In this document: positions 11,051-22,739 of the stretch, in pieces | Position numbering within the stretch: the stretch's first letter is position 1 | Layout of the letters: each line of letters opens with the position of its first letter | Assembly: GCF_027942865.1 (NCBI RefSeq) | Contig: NC_134524.1 | Location: forward strand, 30,232,536 to 30,296,535 | DNA length: 64,000 nt | Source of the DNA: Odontesthes bonariensis | Taxonomy: Eukaryota > Chordata > Actinopteri > Atheriniformes > Atherinopsidae | Direction: 5' to 3' | Program-made: the position numbers and the translations under genes | The notes under the pieces: model-generated | What the model was told of the DNA's origin: nothing | The model's database searches: none | What the model saw: only the letters and a program-made list of their open reading frames with translations

Positions 11051-11575
11051 CCAACTGGACCGCAAAAACCTTCAGCGTGTGGTGAGGACGGCTGAAAAGA
11101 TCATTGGAGCCACTCTCCCCTCTGTCTCAGACATCTACACTACACGCTGCATCCGCAAGGCAACCAGGATTGTTAAAGACCCCACCCACCCCTCACATAG
11201 ACTTTTCTCACCCCTCCGATCTGGCAGAAGGTACCGCAGCATACGGTCTGTCACCACCAGACTACAAAACAGCTTCCTCCCCCAGGCCATACGACTCCTC
11301 AACGCTCAGGGACTGATCTGATCACCTCTGTTGTATACTGTCCTGAGCCACTTTTTGTACTTGTCTGATGCACTACTGCACCTCATGTAAATAATAATAG
11401 TCACTTTACAAGCATTTTTTTGCACCACACTTGGTTACTTGTAGCATTTTTAGTATTGTCTTTGTTGTCGCTGTTTGTTTGCACTGAAAACTTCTTGAGA
11501 AACGTTATTTCATTGCACTGTGTACTATGTATATGGCTGGAATGACAATAAACCCTCTTGAATCTTGAACCTCCC
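11051..11575 (+). mobile_element. LINE 3' end (opposite strand to its neighbour)
   Basis: From 11051 the plus strand reads LDRKNLQRVVRTAEKIIGA, then SVSDIYTTRCIRKATRIVKD, PSHRLFSPLRSGRRYRS and NSFLPQAIRLLNAQG, ending at 11321. This is the C-terminal tail region of a teleost LINE polymerase (consensus A-x-KIIG...DIY-x-x-R...H-x-LF-x-x-LPSGRRYR...NSF-P-A-I-x-x-LN). A 3' UTR with AATAAAC and a terminal CTTGAATCTTGAA repeat ends near 11575. It is truncated at its 5' side directly against the minus-strand LINE. Confidence 0.75.
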
Positions 11576-13094
11576 TCAGTATGTAAGAGAAAATCTCCTG
11601 AAGGTGAGTTAAAGGCTTCGCTGACAGGGCTCTCCACCAGACATTTCCAGTTTACCCTTACTATTCCTTTGGGGTTACCAGGTCTGTCCGGCAGCTTGTC
11701 AGCTTTTTATTCATATTTTTGTGAATTCAAGTTCACTTCACTGGAGTTGGTTATTTGAGCAAACATACAACCAACTCAAACACTTATTTTTAGATGGTGA
11801 AGTCTCGATATCAAACCTCCGTCTCCTTGGCAACGAGAAGCTGCCAGCAACCAGCAGAATGCAGGTTAAAGGTGACAGCTTTCTTTTTGTTTAATGTCCT
11901 TTACCTCTCTTACTCTGCTCATATATTTGTTCGTAGGGACTAAGACTACAGGAAGGTGTCAAAGAGAAGAATCAAGGAGGTATAAACTGACAAATGGGAT
12001 ATGTTGAAGGTCCATTGAGTGCTTCACCTCCTGTTGCATATATTCATTTAGAAAAAGAATGTAACTATTGATGAATAGCACTGCTTCATATAAGTACATT
12101 TGAATGAGTCTAGTCCTGAAATGACTAACACAATTATTATTTTCTTTTTTTTTTTAAAAAACTGAAATTCTAAAGTTACTGGCATTCTCAGTGTTTCTTG
12201 AGCGTTTTTTTTCTTAACAAATCTGTTAAACAATATTTATTGGCTGATTAGGTAAACAGCAGGTGGAGCTATTTCTCCAGTTATCCAGTCATTCTTCAGT
12301 CATTTCTGTACAGGACTGGATGTTTGAAGACACCGGAGTACATACTGCACCCATGTTATCTACATTTACGTCTTAAATAATTCTAAAATTTTACCAATTT
12401 TTCTTTCTGTGGCACCTTGTTGATTTTTTTCCCTTCTAAATTGATATGCTGACTTGTCCCACTACAGCTAATAGACATTTTTATTTATTCATCTAATCAT
12501 TTGACTTCTCAATGTTTTCACAGATGTCGATGAAAATGTAGTCATTGTAAAAATCTATAAAGCAATCGTTTGGACTAGTCTACTGAGTAAAAGATGTTAA
12601 TCATAAAAATAACCCAACAAAAGAAAACAAATGCTTGTTCAAACTATACATTTTTAAAGTAGTATTTCAATATCAGAACAACTTTACAGCTGAAATTATA
12701 GACACAACATGTGCAATGAACTGAAGAGTGAACATGAGAAAACAGCTATGAGGTTGGAGCCCAGCTTTGCAGGGGCCATCACAGGAAGGGTCATAAGGTC
12801 AATCCATAACGAGATTATTCTGAAAATTAGTGACCTAAAAAGTGATACCTTCAAAGATAAATGTATCAGGTGCTGGGTTCCAAGACTGAGCATAATCTCT
12901 CCAGGGTATCAAAGCCAGAAAAGTTTGAGCAGTTGACTAAACTCCATAAAGACACAAGTGCTGTCTCTGTGAAATTGATACAAAAAATAATAATTCCAGT
13001 TATCTGGGCAGTATTAATATTGACTAGAGAAAGTGTGTAGCAGTTATCCCTCACGACATGCTAATGCAGTGGGTTATGTAAGCGGGCCTGCTCT
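11576..13094. other. Downstream flank of taf6l, including its probable 3' UTR
   Basis: The minus-strand taf6l transcript must run from 13094 towards lower coordinates. AATAAA on the minus strand occurs near 12479-12488, a candidate poly(A) signal about 610 bases after the stop. An exon-like stretch bounded by splice-like signals lies at 11794-11856 (see findings). No other gene is recognised. Confidence 0.4.
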
Positions 13095-16000
13095 CTACAG
13101 AGGCAGATAAAGGGAGTAATGGGAACATGCCCAGCGTCGCACAGGTTTGCCCACCCTGCCAATAACAGGCAATTTGTGGGCGTAGGCACGTGGTGGGACC
13201 ACAGGAATGGGTGGAGTTGGGGCAAAACTGGTCTGAAAGGGGCGACGACCTTGGCACCGACGACCCATTTGTCGTCCCCCAATCAAAAAAGAGAATGCTG
13301 GGGGTCCAGTATGAGGTGAAGTAAAGCGAGCCTTGGGGAAAACATCACGAGAAAGACCTGTTGAACGCTGGCTTGATCGTGACGATGAAGATCTGGAGCG
13401 CTGCACAGCGGAGGAGCGGGCCAGGGACCTGTTATGGAAGAATACCAGTAAAATTCAATACTAAAAAAACATATATAGTATTAATGGTGATAATTTGGCT
13501 TTACTGTCTGCTTTACCTTCCTGATCCTGTGGCTGAAAGGCTAGGAGGTGGTGGATCAGTGCGAGGACTCCCATCCTGTCTCGGGCTGATGTTGAGGTTG
13601 GCTGTCAGCTGTGGCATCTTACGGGTAGTGTCTGAGTTGGACACAGGGCCATGGGATTCCTTCCTAGCCTCTTTGAGTTGGGATGGAGTACAAGGAGGGT
13701 AATTGTCAAACCCTGGTCCTGTACTAAACCTGACAGCCAAGCTGTCTCCGAAAAAGGAGTAGAGCTCGCAGTACATCGCAGGAAGAGGGACCGGGGACCA
13801 CTCTTCCCAAGGACAGCCAGCCCCACCTGCCTGTAGGTGGCTAGCAATTCCAAGGGCAGCCTCCGATAGAGGTTCTGGAGGGGGGCTGAGGCCTGGGGAG
13901 CTCACCCTGTAACTCATAGCTCCTGCTACAGAAGCTGGTTGAGCAACTGATCCCCCCTCTGCTGGCTGAGACAGTGATAGAGCCTTCATCTTCAGTAGGC
14001 GCTCCACTGCCACCTGGAGGACAAACAGTAGAAGGTATTTACACTCTGTGCTCACGCAACATGATGGGACACAAAGCAAGACTATCATTCGGTTCGACGA
14101 GTCCTCCGAGACTAAATTTCTCATGAAAGTTCTTTCTGAATATGTTGATCCATAGTTTGATATCTGGCTTCCCCAGACCACACGTCAAAGTGTCACCATT
14201 GTGTCACCATTAGAAATAAGAGTATCTATATATTAGTCCAACAGCACATCGAGTTTTTGTTTGTGAATGTGACATTCTTTCACCTTCGTATCATTCACAC
14301 AAGAAAAATAATCTGTGTCTAACCTTGCTGCAGGTAGCGTTGTCGAGGCGTCTCCGTTGCAAACTATTCAGCATGTTCTGCCTTTGGCGATAGGGATTGT
14401 GGATCTTTGCATTTTGTGCATTGTGTTTAGCAAATACTCCGGTGATAACGCAATTCACAACGTTACAGCAAAATATAACTTTGGTCTTGTCGGGAGAACC
14501 ATCTGGCAGGGTTTTGAAGATGAACTACGCATTCAAAAGACCTTTTTCTTTATCCATTTTAGGCTATATCCCTTCTGGATTGCCTGCACTACAAGGCGGA
14601 CCATGGGTCATATTGGCAGAACTTGACTATATTAATCTTGCATCAAAAAATTTGTGGTGTTACGAGGAGTTTCCGTTAACTTTCTATCAATGCATTTATT
14701 TTGGCAGCCCTAGTCCTAGTCATAATGAGGTTTTCTCCTAATCTTTACCAGGTGGCTTTGGTGTACATGTGAAACCACATACACTTTCTATACCCTTTTT
14801 ACCCCTGCAGTACAACATTGTGTGCATTTTCCACCTCACTCTCTGCACAGCCCCTGTTCTCACTGTCCTCCTGTATTAAGCCTTGTGTGACTAGTATTCT
14901 GCAGACGTGATTACAGTCCAATGCATACTCCCTATTGCGTCATCAATGCCAACCATTTGTAGAATTATGTTCTACTGTAGCAGTAGCTTCAGCTCATTGC
15001 AAATGTTATGTCCTTTGTTTCAGCTATAAAATGATCTAAATATTTAAATACTTATTTGAGATAAAGACAATACTGACCAGGATGGCTCCATAAACTTTGT
15101 GTCCATCTGCTTTGACCTGGGCATTGGACACAGAGTAATCATCCAGCACAGCCTGGAGGTTGGCCCAGTAGGCTGGAAGGTGTGGAAAGAGCACTCTCTC
15201 AACAGCCTGTCACCACAAACACAAAAGTTCAAACAGTTTTACTGAGAGAAGACAATGAGAACAGAGGTGGGCCACTCAAAATTTGGGTGGGCAAAAAAGA
15301 ATTCTATTCACTTATTAGATGGGGTCCATCTATAATTTACACCTCCAAATGTGATAAATACTTGATGTTGAACCTTGTATTTGTATGACAGTGATTCTCA
15401 AAACATGCAAGATAGTTGACAAAAAAAAAGATTACATTCATATCTTCAATGAAGTGAAGCATGAAATAATTACAGAAAATCTCATTGTAAAGTCAAAGAA
15501 GGGAAACATTCAAAAAGAAAATCTATAGAATAGTATACTATTCTATAGATTATATTATATATTGTCCAGGCGTATAATAGTATACGCCTGGACTAACTGG
15601 TGAAAAAGGCTGGTTCTGTTGTAGGCAGAAGGCTGGACCCTCTCGGTGCTGTGGTGGAGAAACGGATGAGGAGGAAGTTAGATTCTGTGATGGAGAATAA
15701 TAAACATCCTCTCCACAGCATCCTGACAGGACAGAGGAGCAGCTGCAGTGAGAGGCTCATCTCTCTGCGCTGCAGGACTGAGAGGTTCAGAAGGTCCTTT
15801 GTTCCCACAGCCATAAGGCTTTTTAACAGTGACTGCTGAGTTCTTCTCAAATTGATTGATTGATTTTTGTTTATTTTGCCATTTAGTCATTTATTATTAT
15901 TTAGTTAGTAGTAGAATTATTATTGTTGTTAATTCAATCATTGTAAATATTTAAAAAAATGTTGAGCTACTTGACGAATTTGAATTTCCCCCATTGGGGG

Positions 16001-18802
16001 ATAAATAAAGTATTTTTCTATTCTATTTCTATTCTACTATATTCTTATACTAACGGAATGGTAGCCAAATTTTCTTCGAAACACTCTCACGATTGAGTCA
16101 AATATGATGACACAATATTTACCGATAATAAGAGAAACAAGAAGTATGCTGATGCTTATCTTTAGGTTTTACCTGTTGAACCCTAAAACTTTGAGGCAAA
16201 ATTTAAAGATAGGAATACTGAACACACCTTCCATCCTAGAGCATGAAGGCCCACCACTGCTCCATAGTGGGAGCAGAGTGGTCTCACTGGGTCAGACAGA
16301 ACCTTCTGCAGAGAAAGCAAAATCTGGTGGTAGAGACCACTCACCAGATCCCCATGAGTCCTGGAGAGAAATCCCAATTAGAGCACATGAAACCATTGAG
16401 TTTACATTAATTGGGTTGATTTCAAGTCCTTCAGTCTCAGGTGAATACGGGAATCAGCAACTCTTTCCTGACATTTAAACCATGATCAATCTCAACTATA
16501 AGAAACATTGTTAAAGTTATACTTCATATTTCCCACAACAGTGGTGTATACTACCCTAGTTGTGAAAGGACAACTAATTTCATAGTATCTCACAATATTG
16601 AACAGTGATGTCCAAGTCTGATCACTTTAGAGTTTCAGTGTCTTGTAACAGGTCAAATATTCTGACAATTTTGAAGTATAGTCTCAGCAATGCATGTATT
16701 ACAAAGTGTAAAAGTAACCACGAGTGATTTTCACACCAGAATATGTGGCTGAGGAGCAGGGCAGCGTAGTCCCTGAGGGTCCAGTGGTCATTTAGTGGGT
16801 TGATGGAGGCAGCAAGTGGCTCCAAGATGCAGTACATGACACTGGAGACCAAGCTACGCACATATGAGCCCAGGTACAGATAAGGGTTCTGCACCAGGCT
16901 CTTCACCATATGCAAGAGCCTGTTGAGCTGCTCCAGGTCATGGCTTACTGACTTCACCTAGAAGAAAATAACCACAGTGTAAACATATGGATGGATCAGC
17001 TTGGGTCCAATGTTCGCAATCCGTGTCAGAGCACAGCATGAACACTTAGATTTATCAAAGTTTAAAGCATTACTCACATTTCTGAAAAGAAAAAACAGTA
17101 CCAGATCTAGTATTCTGTATGAAAAAAATGCAATGATCGATGTATCAGAATTGGTCATGAGAGTAAAAAGATTGAATAGGTACTACTTACTCCACTAATT
17201 ACGTAAACAAAGTATGGCAGTAAGGCTGCGATCTTGGAGTTAGACTGAAGGTCTAGCAGAGCCACCTGAAACACACAAAGAAAAATCTAACAAGCGACTG
17301 ATCGTTTAGCCACACAGAACATGTGCTCAGCAGCAGCTTACCTTCATGAGATGGGGGTCCTCTCCCAAGATGGCCCTTGTGATTTGCTGGTAATATTTCA
17401 GCAGGTCATCTGATAAAGACTGTACTGCAGTTGGAACTATGACAATATAACACTCAGGTCACATAACTAGAACAGGTAGCAATGAAGTTCTTACTGAAAG
17501 TGTCACTGAAAATACAGAAGCAGCTGCACATGTGCTGCTCTCACAACGTGTGAACAAGTTGTCCTTCACAGTCTTACCTGTCCCCTGAGATTCTAAGTTG
17601 CCTTTACCATCTAGGTACGCCACATTTACTGACAAGAAATGAGACAAAATAAGGACACATTATCTTGTGAAGACTTGGAAAAACTGACTTTTAGCAGCAT
17701 GAACCGAAACTGACCATCAAAAGTAAGAATGTGGCCAAGCACTATGGCGCTACATACCTCGCACCATGGTCTCTGCACAACCTTTAGGAATGTTGGTGGC
17801 CAGAGCCAGCTCGATCAGGTTAATGTCCCGATCCTCAACAAAGAAAAGCTCTCCTTCTTTCACTGAACGGAAGGGCAAAGCATCCTGGGCCCCGTAGCCA
17901 CAAATGATCTAATAATTATGTAGAGAAAAAGGAAGCTGAAGGAGGAACCACAGTTGCATGTCAAATTAGACTGACCTTACACATAAGCTCTTGCTTGGAT
18001 ATGAAAATTACAACTCACCTCAACATTGCTCCAACGCAGTGCTTTGTTGAAGTCCTCCACTGTCAGCTTCCTCCGTTTAGCATGTCTCATAAACTGAGAG
18101 CTGCTCTGTTTGGAGAAAAAAAAACATACCCACTGGCATCATTAGGCCTAAATGTTAAGGGTTGAAGAGCTGGATGCCTTATGAAAACAAAAGAAGGAAA
18201 GAGGGGGAAAAATAACAACAACAACAACAACAACAACAACAATAACAATATTACAGATCTATGTAGTTGTCTTTCCCATCATGCATTAGAGTACTGGACT
18301 ACAAAAACCAACAACTATGTAATACATGACTTGGTTTCTCTGTGCCATGCAAGTGACATATCTAGCCTATTTCACACCATTTGGCAGGCACGCATTGATG
18401 TCATAAGAGATGCAGGTAGACAGCAAGCATCATGGGAATTCCAAAAAAAAAATGGAAAAATGCATGGGGAAATGAGTATTTCCGAGGCACACCTCCACTG
18501 ACAAATACACTGATAAATAATATGATGTAAAGATTTAAATACACATATAAAATATAGACTAAATGCAGCTTTGGTTGGCATATGGCTGCTTCATTTTAAG
18601 AAAACCACTGGAGAGGGAGGAAGATCATTTCAACAACAGCAAACACTAATGCTACCTGTGCTGCTTCCCTGAGTCGGTAACAGACGTCTTCAGCAAGCAG
18701 ACCGGCCACATCGTCCCCGAGCTCCACGCCTGAACTCTCGGCCATGAGTTTAACAGACTCTCGGGGAACTTCAGCGAAGCGGCGTTCCTCTCGGTCCGCC
18801 AT
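13095..18802 (-). CDS. taf6l: TAF6-like, SAGA/PCAF complex subunit (complete, 11 coding exons)
   Basis: Coding exons, 5' to 3': 18656-18802, 18019-18105, 17758-17908, 17578-17628, 17342-17436, 17191-17265, 16737-16957, 16228-16360, 15078-15206, 13517-14013, 13095-13428. All introns are GT-AG and every join keeps frame, giving 639 aa (human TAF6L is 622). Residues 1-78 (MADREERRFAEVPRES...LAEDVCYRLREAAQ, KRRKLTVEDFNKALRW) form the histone fold that pairs with TAF9. Residues about 150-375 form the HEAT-repeat domain (LSDDLLKYYQQITRAILGED, SVSHDLEQL, EPLAASINPLNDHWTLRD, SHYGAVVGLHALGWK). The long exon 10 is low in complexity and Pro/Ser-rich. The C-terminus ends in the conserved YSLYLPL. The product is a nuclear scaffold subunit of SAGA/PCAF histone acetyltransferase complexes. 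The start is the first ATG and matches the family N-terminus. It is TAF6L and not TAF6 because of REERRF near the start and the C-terminal tail. Confidence 0.97.
15520..15593. repeat. Two adjacent perfect palindromes in taf6l intron 8
   Basis: Positions 15520-15551 form a perfect 32-base palindrome centred on TAGTATACTA. Thirteen bases further on, GTCCAGGCGTATA (15564-15576) and TATACGCCTGGAC (15581-15593) form a perfect inverted repeat around an ATAG loop. The right arm of the second is the 5' truncation point of the LINE tail that follows. Confidence 0.9.
15586..16035 (+). mobile_element. 5'-truncated LINE 3' end in taf6l intron 8
   Basis: The plus strand reads KKAGSVVGRRLDPLGAVVEK, NNKHPLHSILTGQRSSC and RCRTERFRRSFVPTAIRLFN, ending at 15839. 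A 3' UTR follows with TTTGAATTTCCCCCATTGGG, ATAAATAAAG and a TTCTATTCTA tail. It is inserted antisense to taf6l. A sister copy, with more 5' sequence, lies at 31790-32400. The protein motif (HPLH...QRSS...CRTER...SF-x-PTAIRL-x-N) is a well-known C-terminus of teleost LINEs. Confidence 0.8.
18211..18249. repeat. (AAC)n microsatellite in taf6l intron 1
   Basis: About a dozen AAC units with small interruptions at the edges, between taf6l exons 1 and 2. Confidence 0.9.
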
Positions 18803-19847
18803 GATTAACGTTTTTCACCTTATAAACTGTAAAGTATGAGCACATTTCGTGAGTGCTTGTCGTCTCCGATTGCTAAACATTATTTTACACAAGACAGTGC
18901 AGCGGTGATGAGGTACTTTATGTCCGTGAAACAACGCCAACAAAGCCTGAGTTTTACCATTACAACATGATTAGTATAATGAAGCGATACGTCTACCAAC
19001 ACTTTATCCGTTAATTCTGCACTTCTTGTGTTTCTATTATGTATAAGGGGCGATAAAGCCAAGAACTCTGAATTTCAGAATTTTTATATTAAATTTGGTA
19101 CTTTTCTCTGAATAGAGAGGAATCGATCTCATGCATGGTAAATTAAATGTGGTTTCAGTCTATCCACAGTATCAAGTAACTTAACTATACTATCGCAAAA
19201 AAATGCAAGTATCATTTGGTGTATGTAAGCATGCCAGTTTATAGTTCAGATGCATACAAAACGTTCGGTGATAGCTTCAGTGGTCTACTTCAGCTAGCTA
19301 CAATCACGTCAGATAGAACGGGACTGTAGTTAGCTGAAGGGCAAAGACAATGCAACGCAAAATCTATAATACTTTTCGTGACACTACACCTTACCCTTTC
19401 AGATAAAACCGTTGAGCACGGAGTATCGTAAGAAAAAGTAGTCGTCGTGTTTACACTCTTCACAGCTCTACAATAAAGTCAGATTAGCAAACGCGGAAAC
19501 GGTATACGTTTGACTTTTCAAAATAAGGAATGGCAGGTGAAAAAAAATTCGTCCATATCCATATTTGAGTACGACAGATGGGAATAACATACCATGAAGA
19601 ATTGTGTACCATTTAATCGATGCTACCGTAAAGTCACAAAACTTAATTTAAAAAAAAATAATAATAATAATCTCGCTTGATTCCACTGTTCCTGTTCGAC
19701 GGAAGTCAATCAAGTGGTTTGGTCTGGTCCCAGTCAGAAAGGATGCATTCAAAGCCAAAAACTAAATCTGAATTTCTAAACTCTTATTAGGAGGAAAAAA
19801 ATGTCTCCATGAAGTCAGAATACCACGTTGATAAATTAGACGGAAAA
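18803..19847. other. taf6l 5' flank and promoter region
   Basis: The sequence upstream of the taf6l start codon (18802) should contain the 5' UTR and promoter. It is moderately CpG-containing near 18800-18870. No TATA box is evident and no divergent gene starts here. Confidence 0.4.
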
Positions 19848-21830
19848 CTATGGAAGTTTTTCTGTGCCTTCGGAGTTTGAATACGAATTTCTAATATCGA
19901 ATTTTTACAGCATCAAAATCAGACTTTGAATTTGAAAAACCAACAGTGTAAAAAAAATTCAGTAGAAAAAAATTCAACTAAAAAAAATTCAGTGGAAAAA
20001 AAATTCAACTTAAAAAAATTCAGTGGAAAAGGAACCAGACTCAACATCCGGGTAAATAGGGAGAAGCAATCGATCCCTGTCTCAATTCTACAGATCAGCT
20101 ATAGCCGCTTTCGGACAGACAGTTCTAAGAAAGTAGTTATCAGAACTACCCTCCTCGAATTTCGTTCTGATAACTATCCTTCCCCAGCGGAACTGTTTCA
20201 GTCTGCATTCGCACATGAGTCGGGACCTGATAGGGACTGATGCGCCGCGCGCAGCCGTCTGCTTCAGTGACGTGTTAGCCGTTAGCCGTTTAGCGCTACA
20301 TTCAAACACAAAACAAAACGGTAAAAGTAAGGAGAGTAGAAAAAACACCACCAAGAAGCTAATATGGAGAGCGGGGAGGCCACTGTGTTTATGGTCTGCA
20401 TGATGGTGATATTAATCATGGACAATCACATCAGGCGTCTAATATCGAGGCTGGAAGAGCACACAGAGAGAATCAGGAGACAATACTTTTTTATTTCATG
20501 AAGGAAGAAAGGAGAGCAGAGCGCTGCAGACTAATGAGACCAGTGTAAGTTTAACTTATTAAACACCCGTAGGTTGTGTCTGTGTCATATGAGGAGACAT
20601 TTCAGCCGTGACAGCATGACATGGGGCGTAGCCTTGCCACTTACCCCCATTGTACCGGCTTTTTGGCTGCAGTTCCACCAGAATTCCACTGGGCGCGTCG
20701 GTGGAGACCAGAATGAATTGGGCCCAATAGAGCTAGATGCTACAAGTGGTCAGTTTCACCTAAGTCTCCTCAAGAGCGCTCAGATTTGAATGTAGTTTCT
20801 GAGAGCTCAACATGGGTTTCAAGTCAAAAATCTACTGAACGAGTACATATATCTCTTTTATTTCTTACAGGTTGGCTTCTTGTTGTCCACAACGCGCTAG
20901 CATTGTGCTAAAGAATGAATTACGACCAGAGGCACCACTTGACGACTCACTCCATACCAAGCGACAACAGAATTAAGATGGACTTTTTCTGCTTATGTTA
21001 CCACAGCCTAAGAATCTGTGATGTTACCACAGATTCTCTCTTACTACAGCTCTTCCTTGAAAACGCTGCTGCCTTTGAGACCAACAACAAGCAGGATTGT
21101 TGCCGTAAAGCGGCATCTCCGGTCGTAAGCTATGTATGACGTCATATACACTTAAAATCCTTTTTTTAAGCAAATGAGTGGCTCTAAAAATCTAAAACTC
21201 AGCCATGGGTATTTTCTAAACATCCTCTTTCGAACACAACATTCGAATTACTAGAGAAAAAATGATATCTTGAGATAAGGGCACCCTAGGGCGTATAGCT
21301 CCATAGGACTCCATTCATTCTGGTCTCCAAAAATTGAGCGCTCCACGTGGAAAGAGGGTGGGACTGCAACCAAAATCGCCTCGTTGGAAACCGGAAATGC
21401 ACCGTGAGTTGCGAATCTGTAGTATTATAGAATCTGTGGCTGAATCGATATTGAGTAATATCTATTACTCAATTTTACTAACACAAATGGCAAATAAAGT
21501 AAACTCACTCACCGAAGCACCATCACCCGCGTTGGTGGACATGGCTGCTCTGTCCAATGAAGCGTAACTTGATTGGCTGCCGTTGGATGAATTGAGACAG
21601 GGATCGATTGCTTCTCCCTGTTTACCCGGATGTTGAGTCTGGTTCTTTTTCCACTGAATTTTTTGAAGTTGAATTTTTTTACACTGAATTTTTTGAAGTT
21701 GAATTTTTTTACACTGAATTTTTTTTTTACACTGTTGGTTTTTCAAATTCAAAGTCTGATTTTGATGCTGTAAAAATTCGATATTAGAAATTCGTATTCA
21801 AACTCTGATGGCACAGAAAAACTTCCATAG
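19848..21830. mobile_element. Long terminal-inverted-repeat element (about 2 kb)
   Basis: The left end starts CTATGGAAGTTTTTCTGTGC and the right end, read on the other strand, starts identically. Homology between the arms continues for roughly 240 bases, including GAACCAGACTCAACATCCGG and a run of AAAAAATTCAG units. A degenerate copy of the same family lies in cth1 intron 1 (29943-30480). Inside, 20364-20498 reads MESGEATVFMVCMMVILIMD, then HIRRLISRLEEHTERIRRQY before a stop; it may be the first exon of a Harbinger-like transposase, but I cannot show a catalytic domain. A second inverted-repeat pair (20701-21330) sits inside. Confidence 0.75.
20701..21330. mobile_element. Inner inverted-repeat pair, probable nested or internal element
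   Basis: GGAGACCAGAATGAATTGGG followed by CCCAATAGAGCTAGATGC on the left matches, with several changes, the reverse complement of GGGCGTATAGCTCCATAGGA...CATTCATTCTGGTCTCC at 21290-21330. It may be a nested MITE or part of the outer element. There is no coding content beyond short frames. Confidence 0.5.
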
Positions 21831-22735
21831 AAACGTTTATTAAGAGAATTATGTGCTCAATTCACCAGGTCTTTCAGCTAACTCTGGTCTTAATAGTCGT
21901 TGAATGGTTATTCATTGCACGGACTGCTTTAGGAGAGGCTTCAAATACTGCATTCGATATATTTTGGGAATAGGAAGTCAGTGATCTCGGAATATTTGTT
22001 TAATATACAAAGTGGGAGGATGGTTGCTTTCAGGTTTAATGGTCTCTCTTTTTTCCTTTTTTGAATTAATTATTTTATTTCCTGGTTTGTCTATTGACCA
22101 CTATTTTTCGTTAGCAGCTATATGGTTCGCTTAATTATATGTTAGTAATAATAATAACAATTAGCTAAAAACACTCATGGTACTTTGTTCAGTGTTTTAT
22201 TAGATCAAGAATAACGAACGAAAGATTACACGTCTATTTGGGAAGCTGCCTTTATGGAAAATGATGTATTTTGCAAAAGTTGAGGACGGTAACGTTTTTT
22301 TTTATGGACGTGTTTGTGTTGCTAAACTCCTGAGCGCTTGTGACAGAGACTTTTGTACTTGTACACAAAAGTCAGAAATATGTGTGTCATAAAATTTGAA
22401 GTCACCCAATTTTAATCTACACTGTATACACAACCTATAAGTTACAACTGTACACATTCGTCATTACAGGTACACAAATCCTGTACTGTATTGGACATCA
22501 CAATTCAAAAGTTTTGCAGTATATTTGGTGCAAAACACATTTGCGCTCATGTATTTCACAATGTGAGGACATGAACAAATTTTGTACATTTGTAAACCTT
22601 CATGTGCATTATGCAACAAAAGTTGAATATCTATGGAATATTTTCAAATATGTTTATCTATTTGTGGTCCTGGAACATTTTTTTTTTTACCATGCACACA
22701 AGTCAATAACTACAAGCGCTTGAATGTGCTACTTT
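21831..22735. other. Intergenic, with a weak inverted-repeat candidate
   Basis: AGCGCTTGT near 22333 and ACAAGCGCT near 22714 are inverted relative to each other and bracket about 390 bases, which could be an old MITE. No gene is seen. Confidence 0.3.
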
Positions 22736-22739
22736 ACCT

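Noticed and set aside
12709..12936. A 75-codon plus-strand open frame
   Set aside because: It is antisense to the likely taf6l 3' UTR and has no recognised homology.
13513..14181. A 222-codon minus-strand frame read as one protein
   Set aside because: Only 13517-14013 is taf6l exon 10; the part above 14013 is intron, shown by the acceptor cag and by alignment of VAVERLLKMKA with the family.
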